A program made the position numbers and the translations under genes. Below the pieces are notes generated by a model. It did not search any database. It saw only the letters and a list, made by a program, of their open reading frames with translations, and had not been told where the DNA came from. From positions 1-7,326 of the forward strand of contig CALGZD010000345.1 in the NCBI GenBank assembly GCA_937934635.1: 7,326 bases of DNA. Reading direction: 5' to 3'. Position 1 is the stretch's first letter; each line of letters begins with the position of its first letter. This DNA comes from an uncultured Deinococcales bacterium. GTDB taxonomy: Bacteria > Deinococcota > Deinococci > Deinococcales > Trueperaceae. Below are positions 1 through 5,535 of the stretch, in pieces.

Positions 1-885
1 AGGTACTTTATTTTCTAAAACAGCCCAGCCTATAAGTTTATCTAAGGCATTATGCCTACCTACATCTTCTCGTAAGGCAAGCAAGTTGCCGTCGGTGTCG
101 AACAACGCTGCTGCGTGTATGCCACCTGTTTGTGTAAAGACACCTTGTTCAGTCATCAGTTTGTTTGGCAAGCTTTTGATAAGTTCTGGTGTGATTTTCA
201 TAGCGCTATCGATGCTGCAATAGCCTTGCGTATGCAGTGCATTAAGACTAGATTTACCACAAACACCACAAGCTGAATTACTTATGAACGTGCGTTGCTG
301 TATGTCGTTTACATCAATGTCTTTATTGAGTTGCACATTGATAACATTGAAACGTTGTTCTTCATTCAATAGTTTATCAACACAGTAGCTGAGTTTTTGA
401 ATGTCTGACTGTTTTTGAATGATGCCTTCGTTGTATAAAAGACCTGTTACGAGTTCAAAGTCATGTTCTGGTGTGCCAGGTGTTCGCATCGTAATGCTTA
501 GTCGTTCGCTTTCAGCTTTGCGTGTTTGACTTGGTTTTCGTAAGCGAATTTCTAAAGGTTCTTCTGTCACCAAGTAGTCTTGTTTTTTTGTGGCTACATT
601 ACCTTCGACTTTGATAATGGTTTTGCGCTTTTTGCTACTGGGACGAAGCTGACGAAGTTTTTGAGAGCTGCTAAATTGCTCATTAAATACGTGCTTACTA
701 GCTTGTTCTTCGACTTTTGGCATATTAGATGTAGATGCCCCAGATGTAGACGTGTCAGATATAGACGCTCCAGATATAGACGTGTCAGATAACGTTGTTT
801 GTTGAGCATTGTTAGACTCAACATGTTGTATATCGTTTTGATTGTTTTCTGGTGCATCTAGTGCATCAATTGGAAGCGAGGCCAT
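1..885 (-). CDS. fdhD: Formate dehydrogenase accessory sulfurtransferase FdhD (C-terminus cut by window edge)
   Basis: FdhD passes sulfur from a cysteine desulfurase (IscS) to the molybdenum (or tungsten) bis-MGD cofactor of formate dehydrogenase, which is needed for enzyme activity; it acts in the cytoplasm. I translated 295 codons from the ATG at 885 to the window edge. Family landmarks are RTPG (about 134-137), LVTGLLYNEGII (145-156), the sulfur-carrying CGVCG motif with Cys206 and Cys209, GGIHAAALFD (254-263) and REDVGRHNALDKLIG (272-286). The C-terminal part beyond residue 295 lies outside the window. The start is well bounded because an in-frame TAA lies four codons upstream; the Shine-Dalgarno sequence is weak. 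The first 85 or so residues are a polar, Ser/Thr-rich, probably disordered extension that FdhD proteins normally lack. It contains a five-residue repeat, followed by a basic patch (RPSSKKRK, 81-88). The gene is divergent from the flavin transporter unit. Confidence 0.95.
   Translation of the reverse strand, partial: MASLPIDALDAPENNQNDIQHVESNNAQQTTLSDTSISGASISDTSTSGASTSNMPKVEEQASKHVFNEQFSSSQKLRQLRPSSKKRKTIIKVEGNVATKKQDYLVTEEPLEIRLRKPSQTRKAESERLSITMRTPGTPEHDFELVTGLLYNEGIIQKQSDIQKLSYCVDKLLNEEQRFNVINVQLNKDIDVNDIQQRTFISNSACGVCGKSSLNALHTQGYCSIDSAMKITPELIKSLPNKLMTEQGVFTQTGGIHAAALFDTDGNLLALREDVGRHNALDKLIGWAVLENKVP
726..785 (-). repeat. Four 15 bp tandem repeats inside fdhD
   Basis: Units at 726-740, 741-755, 756-770 and 771-785 (plus-strand consensus cagatRtagacgYBY) are near-identical and exactly five codons long. 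On the minus strand they encode four five-residue units of the form [DG]-[TA]-S-[IT]-S (residues 34-53 of FdhD). The array lies in the disordered N-terminal extension, ahead of the conserved FdhD domain, so copy number can change without shifting the frame. Confidence 0.85.
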
Positions 886-937
886 CAGAGCACTTTAGCA
901 TGTTCGTTGTGTGTAAAACATTATGTGCAAACGATCA

Positions 938-979
938 AGTGCTAGACAGGGTTAGTGTAGTGCTAGACAGGGCTAGTGG
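938..979. repeat. 21 bp tandem duplication, two copies
   Basis: The 15-mer agtgctagacagggY and the following TAGTG occur twice at a 21 bp period (copy 1 from 938, copy 2 from 959) with a single clear substitution (T to C at 973) before the copies diverge at the end. It lies in the non-coding region upstream of fdhD. Function unknown; a recent slippage duplication or a doubled protein-binding site would both look like this. Confidence 0.75.
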
Positions 980-1063
980 TTAGGTCTTTTCCAACTACTA
1001 ATGCCTAACGGCTATTGCGATATAAAATGCGATACAAATATGTATCTCTGGATAGTAGGCTGC

Positions 1064-1143
1064 TTTACTTTCCCTATCACAAAGCTATATATACTAAGAG
1101 CTGATAGATAGGCTTTTTGTTAGATAGCTATCTGTCGTTATAC
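1064..1143 (+). promoter_or_regulatory. Candidate sigma-70-type promoters for the riboswitch transcript
   Basis: Two weak candidates lie just upstream of the aptamer. One pairs TTTACT (1064-1069) with TATATA (1086-1091, 16 nt spacer), with the overlapping TATACT at 1090-1095 as a better -10 but longer spacer. The other pairs TTGTTA (1117-1122) with TATACA (1139-1144, 16 nt spacer) and would start transcription only a few bases before the aptamer. The palindrome AGATAGCTATCT sits between the second pair of boxes. Position makes a promoter here necessary, but which boxes are used is inference. Confidence 0.3.
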
Positions 1144-1155
1144 AACTGAAATCAA

Positions 1156-1284
1156 TCCTTCAGGGCAGGGTGCAATTCCTGACCGGCGGTGATAGTCCGC
1201 GAAGCCTGCAAATTCTTAACTTTATGCAGTGCCCGACTCGGTGAAACTCCGAGACCGACGGTAATAGTCCGGATGAGAGAAGGA
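1156..1284 (+). promoter_or_regulatory. FMN riboswitch (RFN element)
   Basis: This RNA aptamer binds flavin mononucleotide and normally turns down riboflavin synthesis or uptake genes when FMN is plentiful. All conserved blocks are visible in order. P1 is TCCTTC (1156-1161) with GAAGGA (1279-1284). The 5' block AGGGCAGGGTGCAATTCCTG contains P2 (CAGG/CCTG). GACCGGCGGTGATAGTCCGC gives P3. A variable P4 arm is closed by CTGCA/TGCAG. P5 is CTCGG-TGAAACT-CCGAG, and CCGACGGTAATAGTCCGGATGAGAGAAGG forms P6 and the closing strand. No GC-rich hairpin with a U-run follows, so transcription termination is unlikely. The 3' strand of P1 overlaps the first half of an AAGGAGGTGAT Shine-Dalgarno sequence, which suggests that FMN binding blocks ribosome entry directly. 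Downstream is an ABC importer, not rib biosynthesis genes. Confidence 0.96.
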
Positions 1285-1308
1285 GGTGATGTAGTATGTC
1301 TACATCAC
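1280..1308 (+). promoter_or_regulatory. Strong Shine-Dalgarno site in the riboswitch expression platform, with a start-codon hairpin
   Basis: AAGGAGGTGAT (1280-1290) is a full-length match to the 16S anti-Shine-Dalgarno sequence. Its first bases also form the 3' strand of riboswitch helix P1. GTGATGTAG (1286-1294) and CTACATCAC (1300-1308) make a perfect 9 bp stem with a five-base loop (1295-1299) that contains the ATG at 1296. The core GGAGG ends 9 nt before that ATG, which is ideal spacing. Thus two structures, P1 and this hairpin, can each mask part of the ribosome site. That they act as a switch is inferred from the layout. Confidence 0.7.
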
Positions 1309-1499
1309 TGTATATGTGTAGGTGTGCCAACATCTGCAGTTTGGATAGTTGTGCTGTATGGAGCGATTTGCTCACACAGTACCAACACTTTAGGCAACGT
1401 TTATATTTTGTTAGTTGGCAAAAAGTCAAGCGGCACTTTCTTAGTAGCGGTACTAGATTTAGTAGTAGCAGTCTAAAGCTGAGAGCAACTTGTCTTTAA
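1296..1499 (+). CDS. Possible 67-residue leader peptide in the riboswitch leader (doubtful)
   Basis: This ORF starts with ATG, has an excellent Shine-Dalgarno site at ideal distance, and its TAA stop (1497-1499) overlaps the TTG start of the transporter by 10 nt. The overlap would allow translational coupling: ribosomes admitted when FMN is low would finish here and restart on the transporter. The product (begins MSTSLYMCRC, ends LKLRATCL) is rich in Cys, Ser and Arg and resembles no family I know. It has no signal peptide or clear membrane segment. It may therefore be a device whose translation matters rather than its product, or a chance reading frame in an untranslated leader. The ribosome site is better evidence than the protein sequence. 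Confidence 0.35.
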   Translation: MSTSLYMCRCANICSLDSCAVWSDLLTQYQHFRQRLYFVSWQKVKRHFLSSGTRFSSSSLKLRATCL

Positions 1500-3073
1500 T
1501 ACGAAATCCAATACTTAATTTAAAAAATTATCGCAGGATAAATAAAAATAAGGTAAGTAATAACCTTCAAGTGGTTATTGATGATGTTGACAGTGCTGTT
1601 GTAGGGCTCGAGCACGTCTCGCTAAACTTTGCTGATTTATCTGTCCTTAGAGATGTGAATTTGCAGGTCGCCTCTGGTGAGTTTATTGCCCTACTTGGTC
1701 CTTCGGGTGGTGGCAAAAGCACGCTTTTGCGTGTAGTCGCTGGTTTGCTGGATGCTTCTAGCAATAAGCAAGAGGTAAGCCTTAGTGGTGATGTAAAGGT
1801 GACAGCGTCTACAGCAATGGTCTTTCAAGATTACCGCTTGTTACCGTGGCTCACTGTTCGAGACAACATCAGACTCCCTAAGACTCTGACTGGACGAGGT
1901 GAAGCTCCCGAAGTTGTTTTGGAGCAAGTTGGCATGTCTGACTATGCTGATTTGTATCCACACCAGCTTTCTGGCGGGATGCAGGCACGTATTGCCATAG
2001 CTAGGGCGCTAGCCCAAGATGCTGACATTTTGCTGATGGATGAACCCTTTGCAGCACTGGACGCACTAGTGCGAGAGCGTTTTAACGAAGAGTTGAAGCG
2101 TTTGCACAAGAAAACGGGTAAGACCATCATTTTTGTAACGCACAGCATTCGTGAGGCAGTTTACTTAGCCGACCGTGTAGTGGTTCTCAAAGATGGCAGC
2201 ATTGATACCATCATGAACACGGCAGATGAAGGACGCATCACGGCGTATGAAAGTGGTTCTGAGGCAGAGCTTCGAGAACTCATCGGCACAGCGGATTCGA
2301 CTAAGATTAAAGGTCTTGAAAAGCAATGGCGGTTTCCAATTGAGGTGCTTGGTGTTGTGGCTATCAGCGCTTTGTTACTTGTCCTTTGGAATAGCTTAGC
2401 AAGTAGCGTATCACCACTCTTTTTCCCTTCTCCGCTGGATGTTTGGAATGCACTGTTTACGAATCAAGCATTGCTCATAAATCACGGTTTAGCCACACTG
2501 AAGGTTGCGCTTATGAGCATCGGCTGTTCGCTCTTGATTGGTTTGCCGATTGGTTATGTCATGGGTAAACGAACGGCTGTTGAGCGTTTGCTTTCGCCTT
2601 TTATCGTCACGCTGCAAGCTGTGCCGATTATTATCATTGCACCCTTACTTGTGCTTTGGTTGGGTTATGGACTGAGTCCTAAGTTGGTGACAACGACCTT
2701 GATTTCTATTTTCCCTGTCATCATTTCTACTATGGTTGGTGTTCGGGAAATTGGCTCTCGTTATCGGGAAGTGTTTCAGAGTATTGGCGTGGGGTTTTGG
2801 GGGATGTTTGGGCGGCTCGAGCTCCCCGGTAGCCTCCCCGTCATCCTCGGAGGACTCAAACTCACCGTCACCCTTGCACTTATCGGCACAGTCGTCAGCG
2901 AACTCATTTTTGGTAAGCCAGGTCTTGGCTACTTTGCCAATACCGAAAGGCTAAATTTCCGAGTTGCTAATGCTTTCGCAGCAGTTGCAGTTAATGTTGC
3001 TTTAAGTCTTTGTCTCTACTTAGTTGTAGCACTCATCGAACAACGTGTTTTGCGTTATAGAAAAAACATATAA
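1490..3073 (+). CDS. Fused ABC transporter ATPase-permease, probable riboflavin (flavin) importer
   Basis: This single chain combines the ATP-binding and membrane subunits of an SsuBC/TauBC/ThiXZ-type importer; two copies would make a whole transporter. The N-terminal ATPase shows Walker A GPSGGGKST (70-78), Q-loop Gln113, signature LSGGMQ (160-165), Walker B ILLMDEP (180-186, Glu185), D-loop with Asp191 and H-loop His218, so it looks active. The C-terminal permease (about 281-520) has about six hydrophobic segments near 284-300, 335-358, 369-391, 398-417, 450-472 and 494-517. A degenerate EAA coupling loop lies around 420-449, with LP at 445-446. The start is uncertain. TTG at 1490 has only GAGAG before it and overlaps the upstream small ORF; GTG at 1571 would remove 27 residues before the ATPase core begins near residue 38. 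Substrate is inferred from the FMN riboswitch upstream and the binding protein gene 31 bp downstream. Pyrimidine or sulfonate transport is the alternative from family alone. Confidence 0.9.
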   Translation: MSLIRNPILNLKNYRRINKNKVSNNLQVVIDDVDSAVVGLEHVSLNFADLSVLRDVNLQVASGEFIALLGPSGGGKSTLLRVVAGLLDASSNKQEVSLSGDVKVTASTAMVFQDYRLLPWLTVRDNIRLPKTLTGRGEAPEVVLEQVGMSDYADLYPHQLSGGMQARIAIARALAQDADILLMDEPFAALDALVRERFNEELKRLHKKTGKTIIFVTHSIREAVYLADRVVVLKDGSIDTIMNTADEGRITAYESGSEAELRELIGTADSTKIKGLEKQWRFPIEVLGVVAISALLLVLWNSLASSVSPLFFPSPLDVWNALFTNQALLINHGLATLKVALMSIGCSLLIGLPIGYVMGKRTAVERLLSPFIVTLQAVPIIIIAPLLVLWLGYGLSPKLVTTTLISIFPVIISTMVGVREIGSRYREVFQSIGVGFWGMFGRLELPGSLPVILGGLKLTVTLALIGTVVSELIFGKPGLGYFANTERLNFRVANAFAAVAVNVALSLCLYLVVALIEQRVLRYRKNI

Positions 3074-3104
3074 ATATATAGATTATAGATAAGGAATACT
3101 TTTA

Positions 3105-4091
3105 ATGAAAAATTTAGGTTTAATTTTAATTTCAATCAGTTTGTTATCAATCACATTTGCTCAAGATACACAACAAGATATCCAGAGCATCAAAGTTGGT
3201 TTAGGTTATTTACCAGATGTACAGTTCGCACCCTTCTATCTCGCAGAAGTTGAAGGACTCTACGCAGAGCAAGGTCTAGAGGTTGAATTCCAACACGGTT
3301 TTGCAAGCGAGCTTTATCCACTCCTTGCCCAAGGCAAGCTTGATTTTGTAGTCGCAGATGCTGAAGATGTTATCGGTCTGCGTTCGCAAGATGAAGAAGG
3401 TGCAGCCTTTAAGTACATTCTAGCGCTTTACCAAACTGTGCCAAATGCGCTTTTCTCACTTGAAAGTGCTGAGATTGCTAGCCTTGCAGACCTAAAAGGT
3501 AAGACCTTGGGTATGCCAGGTATGTTCGGCACAAGTTTAACGTCACTACAAGCCATGATGCGTGCAGCAGGCTTAAGTGAAGACGATGTCACCATTGAGG
3601 AAATCGGCTTTACACAGCTAGAAGCAGTTATCTCCAAACGTGTGGACGTAGCGATGGGCTTTATCAATAACGAACCAGTTGTGCTAGCAGAGCAAGGCGT
3701 TGCTATCAATGTGATTCCTGCGGGTGAGACCAATCCATCACCTGGTAATGGTGTCATCACAACTGACGCCGTGCTTGAAGATAAGCTACTTGTTCAAGCT
3801 TTTGCACAAGCGACCCAAGAAGCTATGCGTGTGACGATTGACCAACCAGAGCTTGCTTTTGAATCTGCCAAGACCTATGTTGAGAACTTAACTGATGACC
3901 GTATGCAAGTACTTGAAAGCTCAATTCCCCTCTACGAATCTGACACAACTGATGTGCTTGGTTTGGGCTTTACAACTGTGACTGCGTGGGAGCAGACCTT
4001 AGAACTTATGAAGTCTACAGGACGTGTAGAAACTGATTTAAGTGCGGATGCGTTTTTTGATTATAGTTTTCTTACTTTAGATAGTGATTAG
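3105..4091 (+). CDS. Periplasmic substrate-binding protein, THI5/NMT1-like, probable flavin binder (RibY-like)
   Basis: This is the extracytoplasmic receptor that delivers substrate to the fused transporter encoded 31 bp upstream. Residues 1-19 form a Sec signal (short basic start, hydrophobic core, cut likely after TFA before Gln20). There is no lipobox Cys, so the mature protein should be free in the periplasm. The fold signature of the NMT1/THI5 family is clear: VGLGYLPDVQFAPFYLAEVEG (31-51) then GLEVEF (57-62), LKGKTLGMPGMFGTS (130-144), and a C-terminal W295...G306...FFDYSFL (317-323) block. Length (328) is normal. ATG at 3105 is preceded by AAGGA at 3091-3095 (9 nt spacing). The family includes ThiY (pyrimidine precursors), SsuA/TauA (sulfonates) and RibY (riboflavin). 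Flavin is favoured here only because of the FMN riboswitch at the head of the operon. Confidence 0.9.
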   Translation: MKNLGLILISISLLSITFAQDTQQDIQSIKVGLGYLPDVQFAPFYLAEVEGLYAEQGLEVEFQHGFASELYPLLAQGKLDFVVADAEDVIGLRSQDEEGAAFKYILALYQTVPNALFSLESAEIASLADLKGKTLGMPGMFGTSLTSLQAMMRAAGLSEDDVTIEEIGFTQLEAVISKRVDVAMGFINNEPVVLAEQGVAINVIPAGETNPSPGNGVITTDAVLEDKLLVQAFAQATQEAMRVTIDQPELAFESAKTYVENLTDDRMQVLESSIPLYESDTTDVLGLGFTTVTAWEQTLELMKSTGRVETDLSADAFFDYSFLTLDSD

Positions 4092-4102
4092 TAAAAAGGC
4101 AT

Positions 4103-4220
4103 ATCCCCCTCAATCCCCCTTGATAAGGGGGAGGTTCCTTGCACTACATTTGACATAAAATATTGCCCCCTTTATTAAGGGGGGCAGCGAACAAAGTGAG
4201 CGGGGGGATTTGTCGCTCAC
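4103..4220. repeat. REP-like palindromic element
   Basis: Three hairpins follow one another in non-coding DNA. CCCCCTT (4115-4121) pairs with AAGGGGG (4125-4131). CCCCCTT (4166-4172) pairs with AAGGGGG (4177-4183), extended by an outer G-C pair. GTGAGCG (4196-4202) pairs with CGCTCAC (4214-4220). ATCCCCC (4103-4109) and GGGGGAT (4203-4209) form outer inverted repeats enclosing the first two hairpins. The C-run/G-run palindromes in an intergenic gap between convergent genes are typical of REP/BIME or small MITE-like repeats found in many copies per genome. No transposase is present in the window. The hairpins follow the binding-protein gene by less than 30 bp and could also protect or weakly terminate its mRNA, although no U-run follows them. 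Confidence 0.7.
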
Positions 4221-4250
4221 ACCCTATAATTACGACTTAGCCAAAGCTCA

Positions 4251-4292
4251 AACAACAAAAAAGAGGGAAGCATATCTAAGTGCTTCCCTCTT
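4251..4292 (-). terminator. Rho-independent terminator of purA
   Basis: Read on the minus strand, a perfect 12 bp stem (AAGAGGGAAGCA, then TGCTTCCCTCTT; plus-strand arms 4261-4272 and 4281-4292) with an 8-base loop is followed by TTTTGTTGTT. It begins about 30 bp after the purA stop codon. On the plus strand the hairpin is not followed by a T-run (AACTATATC), so it is poor as a terminator of the transporter operon. Confidence 0.9.
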
Positions 4293-4320
4293 AACTATAT
4301 CGAATTCAATCTAGGTAGAC

Positions 4321-5535
4321 TTATGCCCAAACAACCTCACCATAAGTATCTTCACGATCAGGGCTTGTAGAGAACATAGCAATTGGTGTTTCGGTATATT
4401 GCTCAATAAGTTCGAGGTAAGCAATCACTTCTTTTGGAAGTGCATCACGGCTACCAAGACCAACTAGATTGCCCCAACCAGCCATGTCTTTATAGACAGG
4501 TTGTCCATCAACATATTCAGTGCAGACCTTGATAGTATCCATGTCTGATAGTACGTCTAACTTGGTGACAACCAAACCATCAAAGCCGTTGATTTCACAA
4601 GAGTATTTGAGCTGTACAAGGTCAAGCCAACCCACACGGCGTGGACGACCTGTTGTTGTGCCAAATTCATCCCACTGATTTGAACCAGTACCACGTAAAC
4701 GCCCTGCGATGTCACCCTCTACTTCTGTACCGAATGGACCATGTCCAACACGGCTTGTAAAGGCTTTAACAACACCATAAACTCTGCCAAGTGCTTTGTG
4801 GCTTACACCTGCGCCTACAAGGATTCCACCTACTGTTGGGTGTGAACTTGTCAAAAATGGGTATGTGCCATAACTTAAATCAAGCATGGTTCCTTGACCA
4901 CCTTCAAAGAGGACTCGAGCCCCCCTCTTGAGGTCATCACGAACCATCTTGCCTGTATCAGTTATAAAAGGCGCGACAAATTCACGAATTTCAGCAAGTG
5001 CGTCAAATGCAATCTTTGCATCTGTCCAACCAACCGCAGCCGTTGAATTTGGTTTTGCGCTGATAAGCCTTTCTAAACGCTGCATCAATATGTCGTCGTC
5101 AAGCAAATCTTCAAAACGCACACCTACACGTCTAGCCTTATCCGAATATGCAGGACCAATACCACGCTTAGTCGTGCCGATGAATCCACCACCAGCAGCA
5201 TCGTTTTCTAGATGATGCGGCAATACAAGATGTGCTTCTTTGGCTATATAGACCTTACCAACGTCTTTACGAGACGCTAAGCCTTCATATTCTTCTTTAA
5301 AGCTCCAAGGGTTGATAACCATGCCACTACCAAGGATAGATGTTGGCTTGTCATGCAAGACACCACAAGGCAAATGATGAAGTTTAAACACATCATCGCC
5401 AACCACAATTGTGTGTCCAGCATTTGCACCACCTGAGTAGCGCACAACATAGTTCGATGTGCTAGCGAGCGCATCAACTATTTTCCCTTTGCCTTCATCT
5501 CCCCATTGAGCACCGATAACGGCTATTCCTGGCAT
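4321..5535 (-). CDS. purA: Adenylosuccinate synthetase PurA
   Basis: PurA joins IMP and aspartate with GTP to form adenylosuccinate, the first committed step from IMP to AMP, in the cytoplasm. The P-loop-like GDEGKGK is at residues 12-18, with the general acid/base pair Asp13 and His41 (in NAGH, 38-41) both present. Other family blocks are GTTKRGIGPAYSDKARR (120-136), LFEGGQGTMLDLSYGTYPF (209-227), TSSHPTVGG (229-237), GTTTGRPRRVGWLD (292-305) and VTKLDVL (323-329); the C-terminus contains FSTSPDRED. At 404 residues it is complete but shorter than the roughly 430-residue enterobacterial form. ATG at 5535 follows GGAGG with 7 nt spacing. It stands alone, converging on the transporter operon and ending at a strong terminator, with gatA 287 bp upstream on the same strand. 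Confidence 0.98.
   Translation of the reverse strand: MPGIAVIGAQWGDEGKGKIVDALASTSNYVVRYSGGANAGHTIVVGDDVFKLHHLPCGVLHDKPTSILGSGMVINPWSFKEEYEGLASRKDVGKVYIAKEAHLVLPHHLENDAAGGGFIGTTKRGIGPAYSDKARRVGVRFEDLLDDDILMQRLERLISAKPNSTAAVGWTDAKIAFDALAEIREFVAPFITDTGKMVRDDLKRGARVLFEGGQGTMLDLSYGTYPFLTSSHPTVGGILVGAGVSHKALGRVYGVVKAFTSRVGHGPFGTEVEGDIAGRLRGTGSNQWDEFGTTTGRPRRVGWLDLVQLKYSCEINGFDGLVVTKLDVLSDMDTIKVCTEYVDGQPVYKDMAGWGNLVGLGSRDALPKEVIAYLELIEQYTETPIAMFSTSPDREDTYGEVVWA

Larger units (their letters stand above)
886..1155. other. Divergent intergenic region between fdhD and the FMN riboswitch
   Basis: No coding sequence is seen here. The region must hold the promoters of both fdhD (minus) and the riboswitch transcript (plus). 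Visible structure includes a 21 bp tandem duplication (938-979) and an 11 nt direct repeat TGCGATAYAAA (starts at 1016 and 1028). There is also a dyad GATACA-aata-TGTATC (1031-1046) and a perfect 12 nt palindrome AGATAGCTATCT (1122-1133). I found no convincing sigma-70 promoter for fdhD on the minus strand. Confidence 0.6.

Noticed and set aside
726..785. Possible CRISPR-like array (repeats at 726-785, also 6522-6581)
   Set aside because: Units are directly adjacent without spacers, only 15 bp long, in frame and inside clear coding genes.
580..792. Plus-strand Arg-rich ORF ending in CPRCRRVRYRRSRYRRVR
   Set aside because: It is the antisense reading of the 15 bp repeat in fdhD; the minus-strand frame carries the conserved FdhD motifs.
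594..857. Minus-strand 87-codon ORF
   Set aside because: It is out of frame with, and wholly inside, fdhD, and has no recognisable features.
1189..1476. Plus-strand ORF with hydrophobic stretches running from inside the riboswitch
   Set aside because: It begins in the conserved aptamer, the strong Shine-Dalgarno site does not serve its frame, and the hydrophobic look comes mainly from GTN/ATN codons in a non-coding leader.
2736..2954. 72-codon plus-strand ORF
   Set aside because: It is an out-of-frame reading inside the permease domain, caused by the C/G-rich patch.
1490..4091. Reading the operon as a thiamine-precursor (HMP) transporter ThiXYZ
   Set aside because: The protein families permit it, but the leader is an unmistakable FMN aptamer and no TPP riboswitch (THI box) is present.
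4261..4292. The 12 bp hairpin as terminator of the plus-strand transporter operon
   Set aside because: The T-run is only on the minus-strand side, so it fits purA; plus-strand termination would be weak at best.
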